The position numbers and the translations under genes were made by a program. From Paraplanobispora siamensis (GTDB lineage: Bacteria > Actinomycetota > Actinomycetes > Streptosporangiales > Streptosporangiaceae), in NCBI RefSeq assembly GCF_016863175.1, contig NZ_BOOJ01000033.1, positions 1-64,000 of the forward strand: DNA of 64,000 nt, written 5' to 3'. Shown here in pieces: positions 34,904-42,811 of the stretch. Position 1 is the stretch's first letter, and each line of letters starts with the position of its first letter. The notes under the pieces were generated by a model that was given only the letters and a program-made list of their open reading frames with translations, did no database searches and was not told the origin of the DNA.

Positions 34904-34932
34904 GCGGCCGTCCGACCTCGACAGGAACGACC

Positions 34933-36183
34933 ATGCTCCGTGTTCTCATCGCCGGTGGCGGCATCGGTGGTCTCTGCCTGGCCCAAGGGCTGCACCAAGC
35001 CGGTGCGGACGTAACCGTCTTCGAGCGCGCCGCCGCTCCCGACGCCTTCAAGGAGGGCTACCGCATCCACATCGACCCCGACGGCAGCCGTGCGCTGCAC
35101 GCCTGCCTGCCGGCCGAGCGGTTCGCGCTGTTCGAGTCCGCCTGCGGCCGGCCGCCGGAGGCGTTCGCCTTCCTGACCGAGCAGCTCACCGAACTGCTCT
35201 CCGTCGACGTGCTGAAGGCCGGAGCCCGGCCGGACCCGATCGCCGCGCACCGCTCGATCAACCGCTTCACACTGCGGCAGATCCTGCTCGACGGCCTCGG
35301 TGACCGGGTGCGGTTCGGCAAGGAGCTACGCCGCTACGAGACCGCACCCGACGGTACGGTCACCGCGTACTTCGCCGACGGCGGCCGCGCCACCGGCGAC
35401 GTGCTCGTCGGGGCGGAGGGCACCCATTCCCGGGTCCGCGCCCAGCTGCTGCCGCACGCCGAGCGCGCCGACACCGGGGTCGACGGGATCGCCGGCCGCC
35501 TGCCGCTCACTCCGCAGACCCTCTCCCTCCTGCCGGCGCACCTGCACCGGGGGCCGGCCATGGTGCTGGCCCCCGGCGGGCGCAACGTCTTCCTGGCCAC
35601 CCATCAGTACCGGTCCGGCACCGACCTGCCCGAGCACCTGCAGCCGGCCGATCGCGGCGACTATCTCGTCTGGGGCTTGAGCGCCAGGCGGGCGACGCTG
35701 CCGCGCACCGGCCTCGACCGGATGCCGCGGGCGCGGCTGCACTGTCTCGCGCAGGATCTCGCGGCCACCTGGCATCCGCACCTGCGTCGCATCATCCAGG
35801 AGTCGGCTCCCGCCACGGTCTCGGCCTTCACCATCCGCACCGCCGTGCCCGTGGCCGCGTGGCCGCCGAGTACCGTCACCGTGCTCGGCGATGCGATCCA
35901 CAGCATGCCGCCGTCACGGGGCATCGGCGCCAACACCGCTCTGCGTGACGCCGAGCTGCTGTGCCGCAGCCTCGTCGCGGCCGGCTCGCACCCGGCGGGC
36001 GTGACCGCCGCGATCGGCGGGTACGAGCGGCAGATGCGCGAGTACGGCTTCGCCGCCGTGAAAGCCTCCGTCCAGGCCCTGCGGCAGTCCGTCACCGGCA
36101 ACCCGGTCGCCTTCACCGTCTCCAAGGTCGCCCTGCGGATGTTCAACGCCGTCCCCGCGATCCGCGACCGGGTCTTCGGCTGA
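34933..36183 (+). CDS. FAD-dependent aromatic-type monooxygenase
   Basis: 416 residues from ATG 34933 with AGGAA upstream. PHBH-fold: LIAGGGIGGLCLAQGLHQAGADVTVFERA binds the ADP moiety, GDVLVGAEGTHSRVR is the DG-motif region with G-A in place of G-A-D, and TVTVLGDAIHSMPPSRGIGANTALRDAELLC is the GD motif binding ribityl. Predicted NAD(P)H-dependent hydroxylation of a small aromatic or related compound. Controlled with its membrane-protein neighbour by MarR. The exact substrate is not evident. Confidence 0.9.
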   Translation: MLRVLIAGGGIGGLCLAQGLHQAGADVTVFERAAAPDAFKEGYRIHIDPDGSRALHACLPAERFALFESACGRPPEAFAFLTEQLTELLSVDVLKAGARPDPIAAHRSINRFTLRQILLDGLGDRVRFGKELRRYETAPDGTVTAYFADGGRATGDVLVGAEGTHSRVRAQLLPHAERADTGVDGIAGRLPLTPQTLSLLPAHLHRGPAMVLAPGGRNVFLATHQYRSGTDLPEHLQPADRGDYLVWGLSARRATLPRTGLDRMPRARLHCLAQDLAATWHPHLRRIIQESAPATVSAFTIRTAVPVAAWPPSTVTVLGDAIHSMPPSRGIGANTALRDAELLCRSLVAAGSHPAGVTAAIGGYERQMREYGFAAVKASVQALRQSVTGNPVAFTVSKVALRMFNAVPAIRDRVFG

Positions 36184-36281
36184 CGGGTCTCCGAGGGCGC
36201 TCCCGGTGACCCGGCCGGTCCCGCGGCCGGTCCCGCTGACCGGTCGCGGGACCGCCGCGGAGATATTTCATGTAAACCCAG

Positions 36282-36319
36282 TAGGTAATATTGACTTTAT
36301 CTCGGATGGATCTTAGGTT
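36282..36319 (+). promoter_or_regulatory. Promoter of the leader/flavoprotein operon
   Basis: TTGACT (36291-36296), 17 bp, TAGGTT (36314-36319), then 7 nt and the ATG of a leader peptide, so the transcript is predicted to be leaderless. TAGGTAATA at 36282-36290 abuts the -35 box. The stretch TTGACTTTAT is shared exactly with the tauD leader promoter. Confidence 0.75.
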
Positions 36320-36326
36320 CGTTGGT

Positions 36327-36401
36327 ATGAGCCAGGGCCTTCACCTGACCCGGCGCCCGCACGTGGACTTCGGCCACGTCACCAGCGCGCAGTGTCGCTG
36401 A
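36327..36401 (+). CDS. HVDF-type leader peptide (sulfur attenuator)
   Basis: 24 residues with core RPHVDFGHVTSAQCR and a final Cys-Arg. No ribosome site: the ATG sits at the predicted transcription start. The core is strikingly like that of the leader upstream of tauD. Actinobacterial sulfur genes are known to carry short leader peptides with HVDL/HVDF and terminal CR, thought to sense cysteine. It precedes the flavoprotein by 153 bp, room enough for attenuator folding. Confidence 0.8.
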   Translation: MSQGLHLTRRPHVDFGHVTSAQCR

Positions 36402-36554
36402 TCACGGTTTCTCCGTTCTCCCGTTCTCCTGTCGTCCTCACACCCCGTGAGGGTGCGGTGCGCATCGCAGCCCTCCTCGCGTGATCCCTCCGGCCGACCG
36501 GACCCGCACCCGCGGGGACTCCGGCCTGCCGACGCACCTTCTGAAGGAGCGACC

Positions 36555-38141
36555 ATGACAGAACTCGATCTCACCGCCGACGTCCTCGTCGCGGGAGGCG
36601 GCCCCGCCGGCGCCTGGGCCGCGATCAAGGCGGCCGAGGCCGGGGCCGATGTGATCCTGGTGGACAAGGGCTACCTGGGCACCAGCGGCGCGACGGCCGC
36701 GGCCGGCACCGGCGTCTGGTACGTCCGGCCCGAGCCCGCGGCCCGCGAGCGGGCGATGGCCTCCCGGGAAGGGCTGGGCGGATACCTGGCCGACCGGGAG
36801 TGGATGGCCCGGGTGCTCGACCAGACCTACGCGAACATGAACGAGCTGGCGGAGGTGAGCCGCTATCCCTTCCCGGTAGGGGAGGACGGCGCGCAGATCC
36901 GCCGCGGTCTCCAGGGACCGGAGTACATGCGCCGCATGCGCGTGCGGGCCAGGCGTGCGGGAGTGCGCATCCTCGACCACAGCCCGGTCACCGAACTGCT
37001 GGTCGACCCCGACGGCGCCGTGGCCGGAGCCGCCGGTCACCGCAGGCGGCACGACCGGGCCTACCGGGTGCGGGCGGGCGCGGTGGTGCTGGCCACCGGC
37101 GGCTGCGCCTTCCTGAGCAAGGCGCTCGGCTGCGACGTCAACACCGGCGACGGCGCGCTGTTCGCCGCCGAGGCCGGGGCCGAGATGTCCGGCATGGAGT
37201 TCTCCAACGCCTACGCCATCGCCCCGGAGTTCACCTCGGTGACCAAGACGGCCTTCTACTCCTACGCCACCTTCTACCACGAGGACGGCAGCGTCCTGGA
37301 GGGCGCGGGCAGCACCCGCGGCCGCTCGGTGATCGCCCGTGCGCTGCTGTCGGAACGCGTGTTCTGCCGCATCGACCGGGCCGACGAGGAGGTACGGCGG
37401 GCGATGCGGCTGGCTCAGCCCAACTTCTTCCTGCCCTTCGACCGTCAGGGCATCGACCCGTTCGCCGAACTGTTCCCGGTCACGCTGCTGGCCGAGGGGA
37501 CCGTCCGGGGGACCGGCGGGATCCGCCTGACCGGCTTCGACTGCTCGACCTCCGTCCCCGGCCTGTACGCCGCGGGCGACGCGGCCACCAGGGAGCCGAT
37601 CTGCGGCGGGTTCACCGGTGGCGGCAGTCACAACGCGGCCTGGGCCATGTCCTCCGGCACCTGGGCGGGGCAGGCGGCCGCCCGCCACGCCCGCGCCCTG
37701 GGCGCCGGATCGGCGCGGCGCCCCGCGCGCGGGGCCGGGGGAGCCGGGCTGCGGCCGTCCGCCGGCGCGCGGCAGCCGTACCGGGAGGTCGTCGAGGCGG
37801 TCCAGCGGGAGGTCCTGCCGTACGAGAAGAACTACCTGCGGCACGGCGCCCGGCTGGCGCCCGCTCTGGCCGCGCTCGACCAGATCTGGGCGCAGGCCCG
37901 GCGGGCGCTGCACGCGGACGGGGCCGAGGTGGCGCGCGCCCGCTCGGCGGCGGCGATGGCCGCCCACGCCCGCTGGATGTACGCCTCCGCACTGACCAGG
38001 ACGGAGAGCCGGGGCATGCACAAGCGCGAGGACTTCCCGCGACAGGACCCCGGCCAGCACTACCGGATCGTCTCGGGCGGGCTGGACGAGGTGTGGACGG
38101 CGCCCGAGCCCGGCCTGATCTCGGTGGCGGCGGCCTCATGA
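36555..38141 (+). CDS. FAD flavoprotein, AprA/fumarate reductase-like
   Basis: 528 residues from ATG 36555 with GAAGGAG. FAD-binding ADVLVAGGGPAGAWAAIKAAEAGADVILVDKGYLGTSGATAAAGTGVW is at the N-terminus, VVLATGGCAFLS near 180, and the C-terminal FAD contact VPGLYAAGDAATREPICGGFTGGGSHNAAWAM near 340. The C-terminal helical domain ends with TRTESRGMHKREDFPRQDP, as in FrdA/AprA. The TGA overlaps the ATG of a two-cluster ferredoxin by 4 bp, an AprA-AprB-like pairing. Adenylylsulfate reductase-type chemistry on sulfite/APS or a related sulfur compound is plausible but not proven; succinate dehydrogenase is unlikely as no membrane subunits are present. Confidence 0.85.
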   Translation: MTELDLTADVLVAGGGPAGAWAAIKAAEAGADVILVDKGYLGTSGATAAAGTGVWYVRPEPAARERAMASREGLGGYLADREWMARVLDQTYANMNELAEVSRYPFPVGEDGAQIRRGLQGPEYMRRMRVRARRAGVRILDHSPVTELLVDPDGAVAGAAGHRRRHDRAYRVRAGAVVLATGGCAFLSKALGCDVNTGDGALFAAEAGAEMSGMEFSNAYAIAPEFTSVTKTAFYSYATFYHEDGSVLEGAGSTRGRSVIARALLSERVFCRIDRADEEVRRAMRLAQPNFFLPFDRQGIDPFAELFPVTLLAEGTVRGTGGIRLTGFDCSTSVPGLYAAGDAATREPICGGFTGGGSHNAAWAMSSGTWAGQAAARHARALGAGSARRPARGAGGAGLRPSAGARQPYREVVEAVQREVLPYEKNYLRHGARLAPALAALDQIWAQARRALHADGAEVARARSAAAMAAHARWMYASALTRTESRGMHKREDFPRQDPGQHYRIVSGGLDEVWTAPEPGLISVAAAS

Positions 38142-38509
38142 TCGAGATCGTCTCGCGCGGGCGGTGCATCGCCTGCGACAAGTGCGTCGAGGTCTGCCCG
38201 ACCGGCGTCTTCGACCACGGCCCCGACGGCGTGCCCCTGATCGCCAGGCAGAGCGACTGCCAGACCTGCTTCATGTGCGAGGCGTACTGCCCCGCCGACG
38301 CGCTGTTCGTGGCCCCCCGAGCCCACCCGCTGCCGGAACCCCCCGACGAGGCCGACCTGGCCGAGCGGGGACTGCTCGGCAGCTACCGCAGGCAGATCGG
38401 CTGGGGGCACGGCCGCACGCCCGGCGCGCTGCTCGCCGTCGGCCCGCCGCTGCCGGACGCCGGCGGAGCCGTCCCCGCCGCGTCGCCGGCCGACGTCATC
38501 ATCTCCTGA
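38138..38509 (+). CDS. 2[4Fe-4S] ferredoxin, AprB-like
   Basis: 123 residues. Two Cx2Cx2Cx3C clusters: CIACDKCVEVCP at 10-21 and CQTCFMCEAYCP at about 41-52. The C-terminal 70 residues, with PLPEPPDEADLAERGLLGSYRRQIGWGHGRTPGA, extend beyond a simple ferredoxin. Overlaps the flavoprotein stop by 4 bp; it is the likely electron partner. The C-terminal tail recalls AprB, which wraps around AprA. The partner assignment follows from overlap and co-occurrence of the same pairing in the second module at 53-59 kb. Confidence 0.88.
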   Translation: MIEIVSRGRCIACDKCVEVCPTGVFDHGPDGVPLIARQSDCQTCFMCEAYCPADALFVAPRAHPLPEPPDEADLAERGLLGSYRRQIGWGHGRTPGALLAVGPPLPDAGGAVPAASPADVIIS

Positions 38510-38573
38510 CCCTGATCGCGTCCGGTGAGAACCGGAGGACCTCCCGGTGAGAGCCGGAGAACGGAGCACCACA

Positions 38574-38636
38574 GTGTCGAAGCGCAGCGGCGGTCCCGGG
38601 CACGGATCGCGAAGCCTTCCGGGGGCCGGGCCGTGA
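38574..38636 (+). CDS. Possible micro-ORF coupled to ABC permease
   Basis: GTG start with ACGGAG upstream; encodes 20 residues rich in Ser/Gly/Pro/Arg (MSKRSGGPGHGS...). Its TGA overlaps the GTG of the permease (GTGA). No Cys. It may merely open the permease start by coupling, or be noncoding; weak evidence. Confidence 0.3.
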   Translation: MSKRSGGPGHGSRSLPGAGP

Positions 38637-39499
38637 CGCTCTCCGAGGTGAGCGCGCAGCCGCTCCTGCGGGAGGAGCGGCCGCCCGAGGTGGTCACCGC
38701 CCGCCACCCCCTGCGCTGGGTGGCCGTCGCGGGCGTGCTCGTCCTGCTGGCGATGGCGGCCAGCGCCCTGATCACCAACCCCGCCTGGGAGTGGGAGATC
38801 GTCGGGCAGTACCTGTTCGCGCCGTCGGTGGTGCGCTCGGTCGTCATCACCCTGGAGCTGACGGTCATGGGCATCGTGCTCGGCTTCGCCCTCGGCACGC
38901 TGCTGGCGCTGATGCGGCTGTCGCCCAACCGCCTGCTGTCGTCGGTGGCCTGGGGCTACGTCTGGCTGTTCAGGTCGGTGCCGCTCATCCTGCAACTGCT
39001 GTTCTGGTACAACCTGGCTCTGCTGTACCCCCGGCTGTCGTTCGGCGTGCCGTTCGGCCCGGCGTTCTTCGACATCGGGACCATGGACCTGATCGGCCCG
39101 CTGACCGCGGCGGTGCTGGGGCTGGCACTGCACCAGGCGGCCTACGCCGCCGAGATCGTGCGCGGGGGCCTGCTCTCGGTGGACCACGGCCAGCGCGAGG
39201 CCGCGGCGGCCCTGGGCATCCCGCGGACCCGGCGGCTGCTGTGCATCATCCTGCCGCAGGCCATGCGGACCATCGTGCCCAACGCGGGCAACGAGATCAT
39301 CGGGCTGGTGAAGGGCACATCGGTGGTCTACATCATGGCGCTGCCCGAGCTGTTCTACCAGGTACAGGTGATCTACAACCGCAACGGCAGGGTCATGGCC
39401 CTGCTGCTGGTCGCGGCCGTCTGGTACCTGATCCTGACCACCGCGCTGTCGATCGTGCAGTACTACGTCGAGCGCCACTACGGCAGGGGACGCGCATGA
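38633..39499 (+). CDS. ABC transporter permease, polar amino acid (HisM/ArtM) type
   Basis: 288 residues from GTG 38633; longer in-frame starts exist but only extend an Arg-rich tail. About five to six membrane segments. The EAA loop for ATPase contact reads HGQREAAAALGIPRTRRLLCIILPQAMRTIVPNAGNEIIGLVKGTSV. VWLFRSVPLILQLLFWYNLAL is characteristic of the amino-acid uptake subfamily. Part of an importer following the flavoprotein-ferredoxin pair; the substrate may be cystine or another sulfur-containing amino acid or acid. Confidence 0.9.
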   Translation: MTLSEVSAQPLLREERPPEVVTARHPLRWVAVAGVLVLLAMAASALITNPAWEWEIVGQYLFAPSVVRSVVITLELTVMGIVLGFALGTLLALMRLSPNRLLSSVAWGYVWLFRSVPLILQLLFWYNLALLYPRLSFGVPFGPAFFDIGTMDLIGPLTAAVLGLALHQAAYAAEIVRGGLLSVDHGQREAAAALGIPRTRRLLCIILPQAMRTIVPNAGNEIIGLVKGTSVVYIMALPELFYQVQVIYNRNGRVMALLLVAAVWYLILTTALSIVQYYVERHYGRGRA

Positions 39500-40344
39500 G
39501 CGGCGGGAGCCGTACCGTGCGAAACCGCGTCGCCGGAGACCCCGTCCCCGGGAACCCCGCCACCGGGGACGGAACCGCCGGGGAGCACGCCATGGTGGAG
39601 CTGCGCGGCGTCCACAAGAGCTTCGGCTCGCTGCACGTGCTGCGCGGGGTGGACCTGACGGTGGAGCAGGGACAGGTCACCGTGATCCTCGGCCCCTCCG
39701 GCTCGGGCAAGTCCACCCTGCTGCGCACGATCAACCACCTGGAGAAGGTGGACCGCGGCTCGGTCCGGGTCGGCGGCCGGCTGCTGGGCTACCGCCAGGT
39801 GGGTGACCGGCTGCACGAGCTCAGCGAGCGCGAGATCCTGCGGCAGCGCACCCAGATCGGGTTCGTCTTCCAGTCCTTCAACCTCTTCCCCCACCTGACG
39901 GTCCGGCAGAACCTCACCGAGGCGCCGCTGTCGGCCCAGCGTCGGCCGCGCGCGGAGGTCGAGGCGCTGGCCACCCGGCTGCTGGAGCGGGTCGGGCTGG
40001 CCGACAAGGCCGAGGCCTACCCGCGGACGCTGTCCGGCGGCCAGCAGCAGCGGGTGGCCATCGCCCGGGCACTCGCCCTGGAGCCCGCACTGGTGCTGTT
40101 CGACGAGCCGACCTCCGCGCTCGACCCCGAACTCGTCGGCGAGGTGCTGGAGGTCATGAAGTACCTGGCCCGCAGCGGCACCACCATGATCGTGGTCACC
40201 TACGAGATCGGCTTCGCCCGCGAGGTCGCCGACACCGTCGTCTTCATGGACGCCGGGCTCGTCGTCGAGTCCGGCCCGCCCGCCCAGGTGCTGGACGCCC
40301 CCCGCCACGAACGCACCCGTGCCTTCATCGGCAAGGTCCTCTGA
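39496..40344 (+). CDS. ABC transporter ATPase, amino acid type, with altered H-loop
   Basis: 282 residues, 4-bp overlap with the permease. Walker [11 protein letters not shown]-loop [13 protein letters not shown], signature [15 protein letters not shown], Walker [16 protein letters not shown], all intact. The switch region, normally [14 protein letters not shown], is [14 protein letters not shown]: Tyr236 (codon TAC at 40201) replaces the H-loop His. This His is important for ATP hydrolysis in most ABC proteins, so turnover may be altered. The N-terminal 30 residues are a Gly/Pro-rich extension. Confidence 0.92.
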   Translation: MSGGSRTVRNRVAGDPVPGNPATGDGTAGEHAMVELRGVHKSFGSLHVLRGVDLTVEQGQVTVILGPSGSGKSTLLRTINHLEKVDRGSVRVGGRLLGYRQVGDRLHELSEREILRQRTQIGFVFQSFNLFPHLTVRQNLTEAPLSAQRRPRAEVEALATRLLERVGLADKAEAYPRTLSGGQQQRVAIARALALEPALVLFDEPTSALDPELVGEVLEVMKYLARSGTTMIVVTYEIGFAREVADTVVFMDAGLVVESGPPAQVLDAPRHERTRAFIGKVL

Positions 40345-40360
40345 CTCGAAGGAATCGCAC

Positions 40361-41353
40361 ATGCACGCCACCGCCGCGCGGGCGCTCGCCCTGCCCGCGT
40401 TCCTCCTGCTGGCCCTGACCGCCTGCGGCGCCGAGCCCGAGATCGTGCCCGCGACCGCGGCCGGCGACGGGACCGCCGCGCCCGCCGTGAGCGGCAGGAC
40501 GCTCAACCTCGGCCCGGACCAGAAGCGCGTCCGCGCCGAGAAGGTCGACTCGATCGCCTCCCAGGTCCCGGCCGGCGTCGCCGAGGACGGCAAGCTCACC
40601 GTGGGCTTCAGCGGGGAGGGCTCGCCCCCGCTGACGTTCCCGGCCACCGACGACACCACGATCATCGGCGTCGAGACCGACATCGCGCAGCTGGTGGCCG
40701 ACGTGCTCGGCCTGGAGATCGAACCGCAGACCAGCTCCTGGGAGAACCTGTTCCTGGCCGCCAAGTCGGGCAGGTACGAGGTCGTCTTCAACAACGTCAC
40801 GGTGACCGAGGAGCGCAAGGACCTCTACGACTTCGCGACCTACCGGGTCGACCAGCTCGGCTGGCAGGTGCCGGAGAACAGCCCGATCAAGGAGATCGGC
40901 AAGCCGGCCGACATCGCCGGGCTGCGGGTCTCGGTGGGCTCGGGCACCAACCAGGAGAAGATCCTGCTCGACTGGGACAGGCAGAACAAGGAGGCGGGCC
41001 TCAAGCCGGCCGAGATCCTGTACTACCAGAAGTACGGCGACGTCCTGCTGGCTCTGAAGTCCGGCCGCGTCCAGGCGTACTTCGGCCCCAACCCGTCCAT
41101 CGCCTACAACATCGCCGTCAGCGGCGGGTCCCGGATCGTCGGCACGTTCTCCGGCGCCGGGCCCGATCTGCAGGGACTCATCGCGGCCATGACCAAGAAG
41201 GACAACGGGCTGGTCAAACCGGTCAGCGAGGCGCTGAACACGGTGATCGGGAACGGCAAGTACAAGGAGGTGCTCGACCGCTGGGGCCTGGGCAACGAGG
41301 CGATCCCCGAGTCGCAGGTCAACCCGCCCGGCCTGCCGAGGCAGGGGGCATGA
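40361..41353 (+). CDS. Solute-binding lipoprotein of the amino acid-type importer
   Basis: 330 residues from ATG 40361. Lipobox LLALTAC with Cys near 22 anchors it to the membrane. The SBP_bac_3 fold has KLTVGFSGEGSPPLTFPATDDTTIIGVETDIAQLVADVLGLEIE, then ENLFLAAKSGRYEVVFNNVTVTEERKDLYDFATY and GYxxxGK-type end. Delivers ligand to the permease/ATPase before it. Co-transcribed with the next gene (4-bp overlap). Confidence 0.92.
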   Translation: MHATAARALALPAFLLLALTACGAEPEIVPATAAGDGTAAPAVSGRTLNLGPDQKRVRAEKVDSIASQVPAGVAEDGKLTVGFSGEGSPPLTFPATDDTTIIGVETDIAQLVADVLGLEIEPQTSSWENLFLAAKSGRYEVVFNNVTVTEERKDLYDFATYRVDQLGWQVPENSPIKEIGKPADIAGLRVSVGSGTNQEKILLDWDRQNKEAGLKPAEILYYQKYGDVLLALKSGRVQAYFGPNPSIAYNIAVSGGSRIVGTFSGAGPDLQGLIAAMTKKDNGLVKPVSEALNTVIGNGKYKEVLDRWGLGNEAIPESQVNPPGLPRQGA

Positions 41354-41886
41354 GCGGGCTCGCCGCCGGGACGGGCCGGGCGAACGGGCTCGCCGGCCGG
41401 ATCGGGGGTGCGGGCGAGCCCGCCGCCGAGGTGCGCCTGGTCGGCATGGAGGATCCCGCAGTCGCCCCGCTGCTGGCCGGGCTGGACCTGGAGTACACCT
41501 CCCGGTACGGCCCGAACGACGAGCTGGGCAGGTATCCGGCCGGGGAGTTCGCCCCGCCGCACGGTGCCTTCCTGATCCTCGTGGCGGACGGCGAGACGGT
41601 GGCCGGCGGCGCGTTCCGCCGCTACGACGCCGTGACCGCCGAGCTCAAGCGGGTCTGGACGCACCCGCACCGTCGCCGGAGCGGCCTGGGCCGCCTGATG
41701 GTGCGGGAGCTGGAACGGCATGCCCTCCGGCTGGGATACCGCCGGGTGTACCTGACGACGGGACCGCGCCAGCCGGAGGCCGCGGCGCTCTATCTCGCCG
41801 CGGGGTACACGCCCCGCTTCGACGTCGACGACCGCCCTGCCGAGGGGCCGCTCGCCTTCGTCAAGGACCTGGATCACGCGTCCTGA
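41350..41886 (+). CDS. GNAT family N-acetyltransferase
   Basis: 178 residues with a 4-bp overlap to the binding protein. Acetyl-CoA motif A is VWTHPHRRRSGLGRLMVRELERHALRLGYRRVYLTTG, and motif B is QPEAAALYLAAGYTPRF. The N-terminal 30 residues (GLAAGTGRANGLAGRIG) are a low-complexity extension. Acetylates an amine; in this operon a sulfur-containing amine or amino acid imported by the transporter would be a reasonable substrate. Confidence 0.9.
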   Translation: MSGLAAGTGRANGLAGRIGGAGEPAAEVRLVGMEDPAVAPLLAGLDLEYTSRYGPNDELGRYPAGEFAPPHGAFLILVADGETVAGGAFRRYDAVTAELKRVWTHPHRRRSGLGRLMVRELERHALRLGYRRVYLTTGPRQPEAAALYLAAGYTPRFDVDDRPAEGPLAFVKDLDHAS

Positions 41887-41919
41887 GCCGCGCCCCGCCC
41901 GCCGGCGCGGGACCGGTCG

Positions 41920-42759
41920 TCAGCGCAGGAACCGGGTCAGGGTCTCCACGAGCCACCCGGGATCGCTGAGCCAGGGATAGTGCGCGCCGCCCGGCTGTAC
42001 GGCGAGTTCGGCCGAGGGGAACAGCCCGGCGTACTCGGCGGCGCGCTCGGGCGGCAGCGCGAGGTCGTACTCGCCCGTGACGAGCAGGACCGGCGCCCGC
42101 AGCTCCGCGAGGGCGGATCTGACGCTCTTCGGGTCGAAGGCGCCCTCGGCGTAGTAACCGGCCGCCGCCTCCGCGTTCCTCAGGTCCGTCTCCCGGTTGA
42201 GGCGGGCCCGGGTCTCGTCGTCCCAGCGGCCGTAGAAGAAGGGCGTGATCGCCTTCGAGTCACCGGCCGCGGCCCGGCCGGACCAGATCCGCTCGAACGC
42301 GGCGAAGGCCTCGGGGAACCAGGGCTCCTCCCGGCGCAGCTCGGCGAGCTTGCGGCGGTCCTGGTCGGCGATCTCCAGATCGACCGCCCGCGGGCTGGGG
42401 TTGAGCAGGACGAGACGGCCGACGCGGCCGGGGTGCCGGGCGGCGTACAGCAGGGCGAGCGTCGCCCCGGCCGAGTGGCCCATCAGGTCCAGCCGCTCCA
42501 GTCCGAGGTGCGTGCGCAGCGCCTCGACGTCCTCGATCTGCCGGTCGCACCGGTAGGTGGCCGGATCCGCCGGGACGGCGGACTCCCCGGTGCCGCGCAG
42601 GTCCAGCAGCGCCGTCGGCAGGCGCGCGGACAGCCCGCCCAGGTCGCCGAGATAGGCCGAGGCCAGCATGGGGCCGCCGGGCAGGCAGACCAGCGGGGGT
42701 CCTTCGCCGGTCCGGTGGCAGGTGAGCCGGGTGCCGTCGGCGCTCTCGAAGGTGGTCAT
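41920..42759 (-). CDS. Alpha/beta hydrolase, proline iminopeptidase-like
   Basis: 279 residues from ATG 42759. Oxyanion segment CLPGGPM, strand DLRGTGES, nucleophile elbow LMGHSAGATLALLYA, acid in LLVTGEYDLALPPE and His in QPGGAHYPW. These match the PIP subgroup of serine peptidases/esterases. A TATGAT box lies six bases before the ATG, so the message may be leaderless. A longer frame to 42804 is possible. Convergent with the GNAT gene. Confidence 0.88.
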   Translation of the reverse strand: MTTFESADGTRLTCHRTGEGPPLVCLPGGPMLASAYLGDLGGLSARLPTALLDLRGTGESAVPADPATYRCDRQIEDVEALRTHLGLERLDLMGHSAGATLALLYAARHPGRVGRLVLLNPSPRAVDLEIADQDRRKLAELRREEPWFPEAFAAFERIWSGRAAAGDSKAITPFFYGRWDDETRARLNRETDLRNAEAAAGYYAEGAFDPKSVRSALAELRAPVLLVTGEYDLALPPERAAEYAGLFPSAELAVQPGGAHYPWLSDPGWLVETLTRFLR

Positions 42760-42811
42760 ACGAAGATCATATGTACCGGGGACACGGTCCTTCCCGGGAG
42801 GCACGGCCTTC

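Noticed and set aside
36555-38509. Succinate dehydrogenase or fumarate reductase operon
   Set aside because: Membrane anchor subunits and the FrdB-type 2Fe-2S/3Fe-4S protein are absent; the partner is a small two-cluster ferredoxin.
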